The notes: generated from the letters alone by a model not told the origin. A stretch of 64,000 nt of DNA from Pseudomonas sp. R4-35-07 (GCF_003852235.1 NZ_CP027732.1:992001-1056000); one strand, 5' to 3'; shown: positions 31,768 to 43,018, counted from the stretch's first letter. Numbers and translations: made by a program.

Positions 31768-32292
31768 CTATAAGTAGGCGGCGTGGGCCGCTTCAAGACT
31801 GCCCTGGGCACGCAGGATCAACTCGCAGAACTCGCGGGCGGCACCTTCGCCACCGCGGGCGGCGGTAATGCCATGGGCGTGTTCACGCACAAACGCTGCG
31901 GCATTGGCGACGGCCATGCCCAGGCCTACCCGACGGATCACCGGCAGGTCAGGCAGATCGTCACCCAGATAGGCGACTTGTTCATAGCTTAGGTTGAGTT
32001 GGCCAAGAAGCTCGTCCAGCACCACCAGTTTATCCTCGCGGCCTTGATACAGGTGAGGAATCCCGAGGTTTTGTGCGCGACGTTCCACAACGGGGGTCTT
32101 TCGACCGCTGATAATCGCTGTTTGCACGCCTGCCGCCATCAACATCTTGATGCCCTGGCCGTCGAGCGTGTTGAACGTCTTGAATTCGCTGCCGTCTTCG
32201 AGAAAGTACAGGCGGCCATCGGTCAGCACGCCATCGACGTCGAATATCGCCAACTTGATGTTTTTACCGCGTTGCAACAGGTCGCTGGTCAT
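31768..32292 (-). CDS. kdsC: 3-deoxy-D-manno-octulosonate 8-phosphate phosphatase
   Basis: This HAD-superfamily enzyme removes phosphate from Kdo-8-phosphate, giving free Kdo for the LPS inner core. In the 174 residues the catalytic DxD is Asp18/Asp20 in AIFDVDGVLTDGRL, and the Mg site is YLGDDLPDLPVI. The small size without a cap domain fits the tetrameric KdsC type. Its start abuts the kdsD stop. Confidence 0.96.
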   Translation of the reverse strand: MTSDLLQRGKNIKLAIFDVDGVLTDGRLYFLEDGSEFKTFNTLDGQGIKMLMAAGVQTAIISGRKTPVVERRAQNLGIPHLYQGREDKLVVLDELLGQLNLSYEQVAYLGDDLPDLPVIRRVGLGMAVANAAAFVREHAHGITAARGGEGAAREFCELILRAQGSLEAAHAAYL

Positions 32293-33267
32293 TTACATCA
32301 CTCCTGCACGCAACAAGTCGTGCATGTTCAGGGCGCCGATAGGGTGGTCGTGGTCATCGACCACCACCAGCGCGCCGATCTTGTGGTCTTCCATGATCTT
32401 CAGGGCTTCGGCTGCAAGCATCTCGGGGCGCGCGGTCTTGCCGTGGGGCGTCATCACAGCATCGATGGTTGCGGTATGGATGTCGATGGTCCGGTCCAGG
32501 GTGCGCCGCAGATCGCCGTCGGTGAACACGCCGGCCAGTCGGCCGTCGGCTTCCAGGATCACGGTCATGCCCAGGCCCTTGCGGGTCATTTCCATCAGCG
32601 CGTCCTTGAGCAAGGTGCCGCGTTGCACGTGGGGCAGTTCATCGCCCGCATGCATGACGTTTTCCACTTTCAACAGCAAGCGGCGGCCCAGGGCGCCGCC
32701 GGGGTGCGAAAACGCGAAATCTTCAGCGGTGAACCCGCGAGCCTCAAGCAGCGCCACCGCCAGCGCGTCGCCCATGACCAGTGCCGCAGTCGTCGACGAG
32801 GTGGGCGCCAGGTTCAGCGGGCAGGCTTCATGGGCGACATGAACGTTCAAGTTCACTTCGGCGGCCTTGGCCAGTGTCGATTCCGGGTTGCCGGTGACGC
32901 TGATCATCTTGATGCCCAGGCGCTTGATCAGCGGCAGCAGGGTGACGATTTCGTTGGTGGTGCCGGAGTTGGACAATGCCAGAATCACGTCATCCTTGGT
33001 AATCATGCCCATATCACCATGGCTGGCTTCGGCCGGGTGCACGAAGAACGCTGTGGTTCCGGTGCTGGCCAGCGTAGCGGCGATCTTGTTGCCGACGTGG
33101 CCGGACTTACCCATGCCAACCACGACAACGCGGCCTTTGCTGGCCAGAATCATCTCGCAGGCGCGTACGAAATCTGCGTCGATATGCGCCAGCAAACCTT
33201 CTACGGCTTCCAGCTCGAGGCGGATGGTGCGTTGTGCGGATTGGATGAGGTCGCTGGATTGGCTCAT
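32293..33267 (-). CDS. kdsD: Arabinose-5-phosphate isomerase
   Basis: It makes D-arabinose 5-phosphate from ribulose 5-phosphate, the first committed step to Kdo. The 324 residues have a sugar isomerase (SIS) domain with VVVVGMGKSGHVGNKIAATL and HPAEASHGDMGMI, then two CBS domains. The frame is open 21 codons upstream, but MSQSSDLIQSA gives the family length. It is the first gene of the kds-lpt operon and diverges from mlaF across about 300 bp. Confidence 0.95.
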   Translation of the reverse strand: MSQSSDLIQSAQRTIRLELEAVEGLLAHIDADFVRACEMILASKGRVVVVGMGKSGHVGNKIAATLASTGTTAFFVHPAEASHGDMGMITKDDVILALSNSGTTNEIVTLLPLIKRLGIKMISVTGNPESTLAKAAEVNLNVHVAHEACPLNLAPTSSTTAALVMGDALAVALLEARGFTAEDFAFSHPGGALGRRLLLKVENVMHAGDELPHVQRGTLLKDALMEMTRKGLGMTVILEADGRLAGVFTDGDLRRTLDRTIDIHTATIDAVMTPHGKTARPEMLAAEALKIMEDHKIGALVVVDDHDHPIGALNMHDLLRAGVM

Positions 33268-33574
33268 GTCTGAAGTCGTATAGCCTGACGAAAAGTCGGC
33301 GATTATAGCGGTAATGATCGATTCGCTCACATAAGTTCGTCAGGCTTTATTCTGAGCGTCTCCAGGATTCGTCTGAATAACATCGCCGGCAACGTTTTTC
33401 GCTGTGCTGAATCTGAACAAGCGCTGTTCCGGCCTTGGGGGCTCTGCACCAGCAGTGATATAGTTCGCGGCCAGTTCGGTCCGCCCAACCCATGGCGTAA
33501 CTATTGCACATCCGTTGCAAACCAAATTCGCATACATGGTGTCTGAGTGAAAGGCTGCATCCCAAGGAGATTAG
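33268..33574. other. Divergent intergenic region between kdsD and mlaF
   Basis: About 300 bp hold no credible gene. The promoters for the kds-lpt operon (leftward) and the mla operon (rightward) must lie here. AAGGAG 8 bases before mlaF is a good ribosome site. I could not pick a convincing sigma-70 promoter by eye. Confidence 0.6.
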
Positions 33575-34384
33575 ATGAGTGCCGATAACGCCTACGCGGT
33601 CGAGCTGAAGGGCCTTTCCTTCAAGCGCGGTACGCGCAGCATCTTCAATAACGTCGATATTCGCATTCCTCGCGGAAAAGTCACGGGCATCATGGGGCCT
33701 TCCGGTTGCGGCAAGACCACCTTGTTGCGCCTGATGGGCATGCAATTGCGCCCCAGTGCCGGCGAAGTGTGGGTCAACGGCCAGAACCTGCCGACGCTGT
33801 CGCGCAGCGATCTGTTCGATGCGCGCAAGCATATGGGAGTACTGTTCCAGAGCGGTGCGCTGTTTACCGACCTCGATGTTTTCGAAAACGTAGCGTTCCC
33901 GCTGCGGGTGCATACCCAGCTGTCCGATGAGATGATTCGTGACATTGTGTTGCTCAAGCTGCAGGCCGTAGGGCTTCGCGGGGCCATCGACCTGATGCCT
34001 GACGAATTGTCCGGTGGCATGAAGCGTCGTGTCGCCCTGGCGCGAGCCATCGCCCTCGACCCGCAGATCCTCATGTATGACGAGCCTTTCGTGGGCCAGG
34101 ACCCTATCGCCATGGGCGTACTGGTGCGCCTGATCCGTCTGCTCAACGATGCCTTGGGCATCACCAGCATCGTGGTGTCTCACGACCTGGCCGAAACCGC
34201 GAGCATCGCTGACTACCTCTATGTAGTGGGTGATGGCCAGGTGCTGGGGCAGGGGACGCCAGAAGAGCTGATGAACGCCGATAACCCGCGCATTCGCCAA
34301 TTCATGACCGGCGATCCTGATGGCCCGGTGCCTTTTCACTTTCCGGCAGCGGACTACCGCGCAGATCTTCTGGGGAAGCGCTGA
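33575..34384 (+). CDS. mlaF: Phospholipid transport ATPase MlaF
   Basis: MlaF is the cytoplasmic ATPase of the MlaFEDB complex, which moves phospholipids between the inner membrane and the periplasmic carrier MlaC to keep outer-membrane asymmetry. The 269 residues have Walker A GPSGCGKT (41-48), signature LSGGMKRRVALARAI and Walker B ILMYDEPFVGQD. In pseudomonads this locus is also called ttg2, after its toluene-tolerance phenotype. The stop overlaps the mlaE start (TGATG). Confidence 0.96.
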   Translation: MSADNAYAVELKGLSFKRGTRSIFNNVDIRIPRGKVTGIMGPSGCGKTTLLRLMGMQLRPSAGEVWVNGQNLPTLSRSDLFDARKHMGVLFQSGALFTDLDVFENVAFPLRVHTQLSDEMIRDIVLLKLQAVGLRGAIDLMPDELSGGMKRRVALARAIALDPQILMYDEPFVGQDPIAMGVLVRLIRLLNDALGITSIVVSHDLAETASIADYLYVVGDGQVLGQGTPEELMNADNPRIRQFMTGDPDGPVPFHFPAADYRADLLGKR

Positions 34385-35181
34385 TGCGCAAGACATCTCT
34401 TATCGAAAAGGTTCGCCTTTTCGGTCGCTCGGGCATCGACATCGTCGAAGTCCTCGGGCGTTCGACTATTTTCCTGTTTCACGCCTTGCTCGGCCGCGGC
34501 GGCATCGGCGGCGGCTTTGGCTTGCTGCTCAAGCAACTGCACGCGGTCGGCGTGATGTCCCTGGTGATCATCGTGGTCTCCGGGATGTTCATCGGCATGG
34601 TGCTGGCGCTGCAAGGCTTCAACATTCTGTCCAGCTACGGTTCAGAGCAGGCGGTAGGGCAGATGGTTGCCCTGACGCTGTTGCGTGAACTGGGGCCGGT
34701 GGTCACCGCGTTGCTGTTCGCCGGGCGTGCAGGTTCTGCGTTGACCGCCGAAATCGGTAACATGAAGTCCACCGAACAGCTGTCCAGCCTGGAAATGATC
34801 GGTGTGGACCCGCTCAAGTACATTGTTGCCCCGCGCCTGTGGGCCGGCTTCATTTCCCTTCCGCTGCTGGCGATGATCTTCAGCGTGGTCGGGATCTGGG
34901 GCGGTTCGTGGGTGGCGGTGGACTGGTTGGGGGTCTATGACGGTTCCTACTGGGCCAACATGCAAAACAGCGTGACCTTCACGGGCGACGTGCTCAACGG
35001 CATCATAAAGAGCATCGTCTTCGCCTTTGTAGTGACCTGGATCGCCGTATTCCAAGGCTATGACTGTGAGCCCACTTCAGAAGGGATCAGTCGCGCCACC
35101 ACCAAGACCGTTGTATACGCCTCGCTGGCGGTACTGGGCCTTGACTTCATTTTGACCGCCTTGATGTTTGGAGATTTCTGA
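34384..35181 (+). CDS. mlaE: Phospholipid transport permease MlaE
   Basis: MlaE is the integral membrane subunit of the Mla ABC transporter. The 265 residues hold an amphipathic N-terminal helix and five or so membrane segments. The conserved centre is TLLRELGPVVTALLFAGRAG, and a second motif is AEIGNMKSTEQLSSLEMIG. Both ends overlap neighbouring genes by one base, so expression is coupled to mlaF and mlaD. Confidence 0.96.
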   Translation: MRKTSLIEKVRLFGRSGIDIVEVLGRSTIFLFHALLGRGGIGGGFGLLLKQLHAVGVMSLVIIVVSGMFIGMVLALQGFNILSSYGSEQAVGQMVALTLLRELGPVVTALLFAGRAGSALTAEIGNMKSTEQLSSLEMIGVDPLKYIVAPRLWAGFISLPLLAMIFSVVGIWGGSWVAVDWLGVYDGSYWANMQNSVTFTGDVLNGIIKSIVFAFVVTWIAVFQGYDCEPTSEGISRATTKTVVYASLAVLGLDFILTALMFGDF

Positions 35182-35648
35182 TGCAAAACCGCACTGTGGA
35201 GATCGGTGTCGGCCTTTTCTTGCTGGCTGGCATCCTGGCTTTACTGTTGCTGGCCCTGCGGGTCAGTGGCCTGTCGGCCAGCCCCACCGCCGACACCTAT
35301 AAACTTTATGCGTACTTCGACAATATCGCCGGTTTGACGGTCAGAGCTAAAGTGACCATGGCCGGTGTGACCATCGGCAAGGTCACGGCAATCGATCTGG
35401 ATCGCGATAGCTTCACCGGCCGAGTGACGATGCAGTTGGACAAGAAGGTAGATAATCTGCCGACTGACTCCACGGCATCTATCCTCACTGCGGGCTTGCT
35501 GGGCGAGAAGTACATCGGTGTCAGCGTAGGCGGGGAAACAGCCCTGCTCAAGGATGGCTCGACCATCCACGACACACAGTCGTCGTTGGTGCTTGAAGAC
35601 CTGATCGGTAAATTCCTGCTCAACACGGTCAATAAAGACGCCAAATGA
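35181..35648 (+). CDS. mlaD: Phospholipid-binding protein MlaD
   Basis: MlaD anchors in the inner membrane by one helix and forms a hexameric ring of MCE domains that receives lipid from MlaC. Seen: helix at about 7-27, then the MCE domain with YFDNIAGLTVRAKVTMAGV and TASILTAGLLGEKYIGVSVG. At 155 residues it is shorter than the E. coli protein, the difference lying in the C-terminal tail. Confidence 0.95.
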   Translation: MQNRTVEIGVGLFLLAGILALLLLALRVSGLSASPTADTYKLYAYFDNIAGLTVRAKVTMAGVTIGKVTAIDLDRDSFTGRVTMQLDKKVDNLPTDSTASILTAGLLGEKYIGVSVGGETALLKDGSTIHDTQSSLVLEDLIGKFLLNTVNKDAK

Positions 35649-35659
35649 GGAATCTGTTC

Positions 35660-36307
35660 ATGCTCTCTACCTTGCGACGTGGCCTTCTGGTTCTGCTTGC
35701 AGCGCTGCCGTTGATGGCCAACGCAGCCGGTTCTGCCCACGAACTGGTGCAGGACACCACCAACAAAATGTTGGCTGACCTGTCGGCCAACAAGGAAAAG
35801 TACAAACAAGACCCGAGCCAGTTCTACAACGCGCTCAATACCATTGTCGGTCCGGTGGTGGATGCCGAAGGCATCTCCAAAAGCATCATGACCGTCAAGT
35901 ATTCGCGCAAGGCCACACCTGCGCAGATGCAGCGTTTCCAGGAAAACTTCAAGCGCGGCCTGTTCCAGTTCTACGGCAACGCCTTGCTTGAGTACAACAA
36001 CCAGGGGATCACCGTCGCTCCGGCCGGTGATGAGTCGGGTGACCGCACCAGCGTCAACATGACCGTCAAAGGTACCAATGGTGCCGTGTACCCTGTGCAG
36101 TACACGCTGGCGAAGGTCGGCGGCGAGTGGAAACTGCGTAACGTGATCATCAACGGCATCAATATCGGCAAGCTGTTCCGTGACCAGTTCGCCGACGCGA
36201 TGCAGCGCAATGGCAACGACCTGGACAAGACCATCAATGGTTGGGCCGGCGAAGTGGCCAAGGCCAAGGAAACTTCCGATAAGGAAGCCGGGAAACCAGC
36301 GCCATGA
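35660..36307 (+). CDS. mlaC: Phospholipid shuttle protein MlaC
   Basis: MlaC is the soluble periplasmic carrier of the Mla pathway. The 215 residues start with a signal peptide (RRGLLVLLAALPLMANA), and the MlaC/Ttg2D domain follows with FYNALNTIVGPVVDAEGIS and NVIINGINIGKLFRDQF. The ATG at 35660 is chosen because GAGG lies 9 bases before it. The ATG at 35645 overlaps the mlaD stop and would add five residues. The gene overlaps mlaB by four bases. Confidence 0.94.
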   Translation: MLSTLRRGLLVLLAALPLMANAAGSAHELVQDTTNKMLADLSANKEKYKQDPSQFYNALNTIVGPVVDAEGISKSIMTVKYSRKATPAQMQRFQENFKRGLFQFYGNALLEYNNQGITVAPAGDESGDRTSVNMTVKGTNGAVYPVQYTLAKVGGEWKLRNVIINGINIGKLFRDQFADAMQRNGNDLDKTINGWAGEVAKAKETSDKEAGKPAP

Positions 36308-36609
36308 CCGAGTCGGCTGTTCGTATCGGCGATGCCGGCGAGCTGTTCCTCAGCGGCGTGCTCGATTACCGCACCGGGCCTGGCCTGCGCAAGCAGGGCC
36401 AGGCACTGATCAAGGCCAGCACTGCGCCCGCGCTGGTGCTGGATTGCTCGGCGGTAACCAAGTCCAGCAGCGTCGGTTTGTCGTTGCTGTTGTGCTTCAT
36501 GCGCGATGCTGCTGCGGTAAAAAAGCCGGTCAGTCTCCGTGCGTTGCCTGAAGACATGCGCGAGATCGCCGAGGTTTCCGGCTTGACCGAGCTGTTGGCA
36601 CACCCGTAA
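36304..36609 (+). CDS. mlaB: STAS-domain protein MlaB
   Basis: MlaB is a small cytoplasmic STAS protein that binds MlaF and is needed for transporter assembly and activity. The 101 residues fit one STAS domain, with PALVLDCSAVTKSSSVGLSL containing the conserved Ser/Thr loop. It is last in mlaFEDCB and starts inside the end of mlaC. A terminator-like hairpin follows. Confidence 0.92.
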   Translation: MTESAVRIGDAGELFLSGVLDYRTGPGLRKQGQALIKASTAPALVLDCSAVTKSSSVGLSLLLCFMRDAAAVKKPVSLRALPEDMREIAEVSGLTELLAHP

Positions 36610-36625
36610 TACACATTTATCAGAG

Positions 36626-36679
36626 AAGCCCTCCGTCAGAGTCCTGCTATGCGGGGTTCGCAGGCGCGGGGCTTTTTTT
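36626..36679 (+). terminator. Probable terminator after mlaB
   Basis: AAGCCC pairs with GGGCTT, and an inner CCTGC/GCAGG stem extends the hairpin; seven T follow (36673-36679). It separates mla from ibaG-murA. TATGAT right after it (36681-36686) could be the -10 of the ibaG promoter. Confidence 0.6.
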
Positions 36680-36725
36680 GTATGATGTGCGACCCGTGCG
36701 CACTGGGCGCCGATAGAGGTTGAGC

Positions 36726-38254
<1,529 letters not shown>

Positions 38255-38266
38255 CCCCCGCTGCAC

Positions 38267-38380
38267 TGTAGGAGCGAGGGGGACGCCTAGTTCTTGCTCG
38301 CGAAAAACGTCAACGATAACGGGTTTATCCAGAATAAACGCGGTGCCCATGAGTTCTTCGCGAGCAAGCTCGCTCCTACA
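38267..38380. repeat. REP pair of the TAGGAGCGAG class, left copy interrupted
   Basis: The right copy reads TTCGCGAGCAAGCTCGCTCC as expected. The left copy has the matching ends TGTAGGAGCGAG and CTTGCTCGCGAA, but 14 bases (GGGGACGCCTAGTT) are inserted between them, at the centre of the palindrome. It lies between murA and hisG. Confidence 0.85.
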
Positions 38381-38481
38381 CACACCGGTTTGTTTCAAAT
38401 CGAGGCTGTAAGGGCCTCGATCTGTGTCTGGCGCCGTTTGCGACCGGACAGCAATAGCCTGATGAAGGACTGACATTTCCC

Positions 38482-39117
38482 ATGTTGACCATCGCACTGT
38501 CCAAGGGCCGCATCCTTGACGACACGCTGCCGCTTCTGGCTGAAGCGGGCATCGTGCCGACCGAGAATCCGGACAAGAGCCGCAAGCTGATCATCCCCAC
38601 GACCCAGGACGACGTTCGTCTGCTGATCGTGCGGGCTACCGACGTGCCGACCTACGTTGAACATGGCGCCGCCGACCTCGGTGTGGCCGGTAAGGACGTG
38701 CTGATGGAATACGGTGGCCAGGGTCTCTACGAGCCACTGGACCTGCGGATCGCGCTGTGCAAACTGATGACCGCCGGTCGTGTCGGCGATGTCGAGCCCA
38801 AGGGCCGCCTGCGCGTGGCGACCAAGTTCGTCAACGTCGCCAAACGCTACTATGCCGAACAAGGCCGTCAGGTCGATATCATCAAGCTTTACGGCTCGAT
38901 GGAGCTGGCGCCGCTGATCGGCTTGGCCGACAAGATCATCGACGTGGTCGACACCGGCAACACCCTGCGCGCCAACGGTCTCGAGCCCCAGGATTTCATT
39001 GCCGACATCAGCTCCCGCCTGATCGTCAACAAAGCGTCGATGAAAATGCAACATGCCCGTATCCAGGCGTTGATCGACACCCTGCGCACGGCAGTGGAGT
39101 CTCGACACCGCGGTTGA
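38482..39117 (+). CDS. hisG: ATP phosphoribosyltransferase, short form
   Basis: It condenses ATP and PRPP in the first step of histidine synthesis. The 211 residues are the short form, which has no C-terminal regulatory domain and works with HisZ; no hisZ is in this window. Seen: [17 protein letters not shown], the [10 protein letters not shown] motif and the PRPP loop [20 protein letters not shown] lies 12 bases upstream. hisD and hisC follow, but a terminator-like hairpin lies before hisD. Confidence 0.96.
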   Translation: MLTIALSKGRILDDTLPLLAEAGIVPTENPDKSRKLIIPTTQDDVRLLIVRATDVPTYVEHGAADLGVAGKDVLMEYGGQGLYEPLDLRIALCKLMTAGRVGDVEPKGRLRVATKFVNVAKRYYAEQGRQVDIIKLYGSMELAPLIGLADKIIDVVDTGNTLRANGLEPQDFIADISSRLIVNKASMKMQHARIQALIDTLRTAVESRHRG

Positions 39118-39171
39118 CTCACCCGCGTAGCTGAAAAGCTGCGCCCGTCTATCCGCCTCATAGCCAGAATT

Positions 39172-39220
39172 CTCAGGTGCCCAAGCGGAGCGAACGGTAG
39201 TTTAGGGCGCCTGAGTTTTT
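39172..39220 (+). terminator. Terminator-like hairpin between hisG and hisD
   Basis: CTCAGGTGCCC (39172-39182) pairs with GGGCGCCTGAG (39205-39215) over 11 positions with one G-T wobble. Five T follow directly, ending 24 bases before the hisD ATG. The space after it is too short for a separate hisD promoter, so partial read-through or attenuation is implied. Confidence 0.75.
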
Positions 39221-39244
39221 GCCAATTCTATTGAGGCCCTCGCT

Positions 39245-40561
39245 ATGACCACGTCCACTGCAATTGCCCGACTCAACGCTGCCGACCCGGATTTCGCCGA
39301 TCATCTGGATCATCTGCTGAGCTGGGAAAGCGTGTCCGATGACTCGGTCAACCAGCGGGTGCTCGAGATCATCAAGGCCGTGCGCGAGCGCGGCGATGCA
39401 GCACTGGTGGATTTCACCCGTCAGTTCGACGGCCTGGACGTCAAGTCCATGGCGGACCTGATTCTGCCCCGTGAACGCCTGGAGCTGGCCCTGACGCGCA
39501 TCACCGCGCCCCAGCGTGAAGCCCTGGAAGTGGCGGCGGCGCGGGTGCGCAGCTATCACGAAAAACAGAAGCAGGATTCCTGGAGCTACACCGAGGCCGA
39601 CGGCACCGTACTGGGCCAGAAGGTCACGCCGCTGGACCGCGCCGGCCTGTACGTGCCGGGCGGCAAGGCCTCGTACCCGTCTTCGGTGTTGATGAACGCG
39701 ATTCCGGCCAAAGTGGCAGGCGTGACCGAAGTGGTCATGGTGGTGCCGACCCCGCGTGGTGAAATCAACGAGCTGGTGCTGGCTGCCGCCTGCATTGCCG
39801 GGGTCGACCGGGTATTCACCATCGGTGGCGCCCAAGCGGTTGCCGCGTTGGCCTATGGCACCGAAAGCGTACCGAAGGTCGACAAGGTGGTGGGGCCGGG
39901 CAATATCTACGTCGCCACCGCCAAGCGCCATGTGTTTGGCCAGGTCGGTATCGACATGATCGCCGGCCCCTCGGAGATCCTGGTGGTGTGTGACGGCCAG
40001 ACCGACCCGGACTGGATCGCCATGGACCTGTTCTCCCAGGCCGAGCACGACGAAGACGCCCAGGCGATCCTGGTCAGCCCCGACGCCGCGTTCCTTGATC
40101 AGGTCGCCGCCAGCATCAACAAGCTGTTGCCGACCATGGAGCGCGCCGAGATCATCGAGAAATCGATCAATGGCCGTGGCGCACTGATTCTGGTCCGCGA
40201 CATGGAGCAAGCCATCGAAGTGGCCAACCGTATCGCGCCGGAGCACCTTGAGCTGTCCGTAGCGGACCCACAAGCCTGGTTGCCATCGATCCGCCACGCT
40301 GGCGCGATCTTCATGGGCCGCCACACCAGCGAAGCCCTGGGCGACTACTGTGCAGGTCCGAACCACGTATTGCCGACCTCCGGCACCGCGCGCTTTTCGT
40401 CGCCGCTGGGGGTGTATGACTTCCAGAAGCGTTCATCGATCATCTTCTGTTCGCCCCAGGGCGCGTCCGAATTGGGCAAGACCGCCTCGGTGCTGGCCCG
40501 TGGCGAATCGCTGAGCGCCCACGCGCGCAGCGCTGAATATCGCATCCTCAAGGGAGAGTAA
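39245..40561 (+). CDS. hisD: Histidinol dehydrogenase
   Basis: It carries out the last two oxidations of histidine synthesis, histidinol to histidine, with zinc and NAD. The 438 residues are family length. Seen: [38 protein letters not shown], and [12 protein letters not shown] with the zinc-binding Gln and His. It is followed by hisC after 3 bp and preceded by a terminator-like hairpin. Confidence 0.97.
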   Translation: MTTSTAIARLNAADPDFADHLDHLLSWESVSDDSVNQRVLEIIKAVRERGDAALVDFTRQFDGLDVKSMADLILPRERLELALTRITAPQREALEVAAARVRSYHEKQKQDSWSYTEADGTVLGQKVTPLDRAGLYVPGGKASYPSSVLMNAIPAKVAGVTEVVMVVPTPRGEINELVLAAACIAGVDRVFTIGGAQAVAALAYGTESVPKVDKVVGPGNIYVATAKRHVFGQVGIDMIAGPSEILVVCDGQTDPDWIAMDLFSQAEHDEDAQAILVSPDAAFLDQVAASINKLLPTMERAEIIEKSINGRGALILVRDMEQAIEVANRIAPEHLELSVADPQAWLPSIRHAGAIFMGRHTSEALGDYCAGPNHVLPTSGTARFSSPLGVYDFQKRSSIIFCSPQGASELGKTASVLARGESLSAHARSAEYRILKGE

Positions 40562-40564
40562 GGC

Positions 40565-41617
40565 ATGAGCAAATTCTGGAGCCCTTTCGTCAAGGACCTG
40601 GTGCCTTACGTGCCCGGCGAGCAGCCAAAGCTGACCAAGCTGATCAAGCTCAATACTAACGAAAACCCCTATGGCCCTTCGCCCAAAGCGTTAGAGGCCA
40701 TGCGGGCCGAGTTGAACGACGACCTGCGTTTGTACTCGGACCCCAACAGCGACCGACTCAAGCAAGCGGTGGCGAAGTATTACGGCGTCGAGGCGAACAA
40801 GGTGTTCCTTGGTAATGGCTCCGATGAAGTCCTGGCGCATATCTTTCACGGCCTGTTCCAGCACGAGTTGCCGCTTTTGTTCCCGGATATCAGCTACAGC
40901 TTCTATCCGGTTTACTGCGGTCTTTATGGCATCAAGTCTGACCCTGTGCCGCTGGACGAACAGTTCCAGATCAACGTGGCGGATTACGCCAAGCCCAATG
41001 GTGGGATCATCTTTCCCAACCCTAACGCGCCAACCGGTTGCCTGCTGGCGCTGGACGCTGTGGAGCAAATCCTCAAGGCCAACCCGGAATCGGTCGTGGT
41101 TGTGGACGAGGCTTATATCGACTTCGGTGGCGAAACTGCAATCACCCTGGTGGATCATTACCCGAACCTGCTGGTGACCCAGACGTTGTCCAAGTCGCGC
41201 TCGCTGGCGGGCCTGCGGGTTGGCCTGGCGGTGGGACATCCGGACCTGATCGAAGCGTTGGAGCGGGTCAAGAACAGCTTCAACTCCTACCCGCTGGATC
41301 GCCTGGCGATTGTCGGCGCTGCCGTGGCGTTTGAGGACCGTGAATACTTTGAGAAGACCTGCGGGTGGGTGATAGACAGCCGTGAAAAACTCACCGGCCA
41401 GTTGCAGGCCAAGGGGTTTGAAGTGTTGCCTTCGGCAGCCAACTTCATCTTTGCGCGCCACCCACGGCATGACGCGGCGGGCCTGGCGGCCAAATTGCGT
41501 GAGCAAGGGGTGATCGTGCGGCACTTCAAGCAGGAGCGGATTGCCCAGTTCCTGCGGATCAGCATCGGGACGCCGGAGCAGAACCAGGCGCTGATCGATG
41601 GGCTTGGCGAGCTCTAA
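40565..41617 (+). CDS. hisC: Histidinol-phosphate aminotransferase
   Basis: This PLP enzyme makes histidinol phosphate from imidazole-acetol phosphate and glutamate. The 350 residues have the N-terminal [13 protein letters not shown], the Asp-containing [12 protein letters not shown] and the PLP lysine in [14 protein letters not shown]. It is probably translated with hisD (3-bp gap). Downstream a REPIN separates it from convergent uraA, where I would have expected algW from the P. aeruginosa order. Confidence 0.95.
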   Translation: MSKFWSPFVKDLVPYVPGEQPKLTKLIKLNTNENPYGPSPKALEAMRAELNDDLRLYSDPNSDRLKQAVAKYYGVEANKVFLGNGSDEVLAHIFHGLFQHELPLLFPDISYSFYPVYCGLYGIKSDPVPLDEQFQINVADYAKPNGGIIFPNPNAPTGCLLALDAVEQILKANPESVVVVDEAYIDFGGETAITLVDHYPNLLVTQTLSKSRSLAGLRVGLAVGHPDLIEALERVKNSFNSYPLDRLAIVGAAVAFEDREYFEKTCGWVIDSREKLTGQLQAKGFEVLPSAANFIFARHPRHDAAGLAAKLREQGVIVRHFKQERIAQFLRISIGTPEQNQALIDGLGEL

Positions 41618-41633
41618 CGGGCGCTGAAATCAA

Positions 41634-41724
41634 ATGTGGGAGGGGGCTTGCCCCCGATGGCGATGTCTCAGTCAATACATCAGTGACTGATACGCCGCCA
41701 TCGGGGGCAAGCCCCCTCCCACAT
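41634..41724. repeat. REPIN between convergent hisC and uraA
   Basis: The paired arms ATGTGGGAGGGGGCTTGCCC and GGGCAAGCCCCCTCCCACAT surround a spacer of about 50 bases. It fills the space between two genes that end towards each other and may help end both transcripts. Confidence 0.9.
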
Positions 41725-41741
41725 TGGTTTTGCAGTGTTGG

Positions 41742-43016
41742 TTAGAGCAACGGCTCATCCGGCTTTTTGTGCTTCCAACCATCATTGCCCGGCAACAGCA
41801 GGTTCAAACCAATCGCTACCACCGCGCACAAGGCGATGCCCTTGAGGCCGAAATCGTCCGGGCCGGTGCCGGTACCCACCAGTACACCGCCAATCCCGAA
41901 TACCAGCGTCACCGACACAATCACCAGGTTGCGCGCTTCACCCAGGTCGATCCTGTGGCGAATCAGCGTATTCATCCCCACCGCCGCAATTGAGCCGAAC
42001 AGCAGGCACAGAATTCCGCCCATCACCGGCACCGGAATGCTCTGCAGCAGCGCGCCGAACTTGCCGATAAACGCCAGGCTGATGGCAAACACCGCGGCCC
42101 AGGTCATGATTTTCGGGTTGTAGTTCTTGGTCAGCATCACCGCGCCCGTCACTTCGGCGTAGGTGGTATTGGGCGGGCCGCCAAACAGGCCGGCGGCCGT
42201 GGTGGCAATCCCGTCACCCAGCAACGTGCGGTGCAGGCCGGGCTTCTTCAGGTAGTCGCGACCGGTCACGCTGCCGACCGCTATCACGCCACCGATATGC
42301 TCGATCGCAGGGGCCAGGGCCACCGGCACGATAAACAGGATGGCCTGCCAGTTGAACTCCGGCGCGGTGAAGTGGGGCAGGGCGAACCACGGCGCGGCGG
42401 CGATCTTCGCCGTGTCGACCACGCCAAAGTAGAACGACATGGCAAACCCCACCAGCACGCCGGAGATGATCGGCACCAGGCGGAAGATGCCCTTGCCGAA
42501 CACCGCCACGATCAAGGTGGTCAGCAGCGCGGGCATCGAGATCAGCATGGCCGTCTGGTAGTGGATCAGCTCGGCGCCGTCGCCGGACTTGCCCATCGCC
42601 ATATTGGCGGCGATCGGCGCCATGGCCAGGCCGATGGAAATGATCACCGGGCCGATCACCACCGGCGGCAGCAGTCGGTCGATGAAACCGGTGCCTTTGA
42701 CCTTCACGGCAAGGCCCAGGAAGGTATAGACGAAACCCGCCGCCATCACCCCGCCCATGGTCGCTGCCAGGCCGAATTGGCCCTTGGCGAGAATGATCGG
42801 GGTGATGAATGCAAAGCTCGAGGCCAGGAACACCGGCACCTGCCGCCCGGTCACCACCTGGAACAGCAGCGTGCCTAAGCCTGCGGTGAACAGTGCGACG
42901 TTTGGATCAAGGCCTGTGATCAGCGGCATCAACACCAGCGCACCAAATGCTACGAAGAGCATTTGTGCGCCAGACAGGATCTGGCGCCAAAGCGGGTCGT
43001 TGAATTCATCCTGCAT
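41742..43016 (-). CDS. uraA: Uracil permease
   Basis: This is a proton-coupled uracil importer of the nucleobase-cation symporter-2 family. The 424 residues have about fourteen membrane segments. Seen: QVVTGRQVPVFLASSFAFI near the N-terminus, and the family motif GLFGGPPNTTYAEVTGAV in the second half. A GTG overlapping the upp stop is possible, but ATG 43016 has AAGGA 9 bases upstream. It is co-transcribed with upp, giving uptake and salvage together. Confidence 0.94.
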   Translation of the reverse strand: MQDEFNDPLWRQILSGAQMLFVAFGALVLMPLITGLDPNVALFTAGLGTLLFQVVTGRQVPVFLASSFAFITPIILAKGQFGLAATMGGVMAAGFVYTFLGLAVKVKGTGFIDRLLPPVVIGPVIISIGLAMAPIAANMAMGKSGDGAELIHYQTAMLISMPALLTTLIVAVFGKGIFRLVPIISGVLVGFAMSFYFGVVDTAKIAAAPWFALPHFTAPEFNWQAILFIVPVALAPAIEHIGGVIAVGSVTGRDYLKKPGLHRTLLGDGIATTAAGLFGGPPNTTYAEVTGAVMLTKNYNPKIMTWAAVFAISLAFIGKFGALLQSIPVPVMGGILCLLFGSIAAVGMNTLIRHRIDLGEARNLVIVSVTLVFGIGGVLVGTGTGPDDFGLKGIALCAVVAIGLNLLLPGNDGWKHKKPDEPLL

Positions 43017-43018
43017 GC

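Noticed and set aside
38482..39117. HisG lacking its regulatory C-terminal domain, considered as a truncation
   Set aside because: The 211-residue short form is normal in Pseudomonas and works with HisZ encoded elsewhere.
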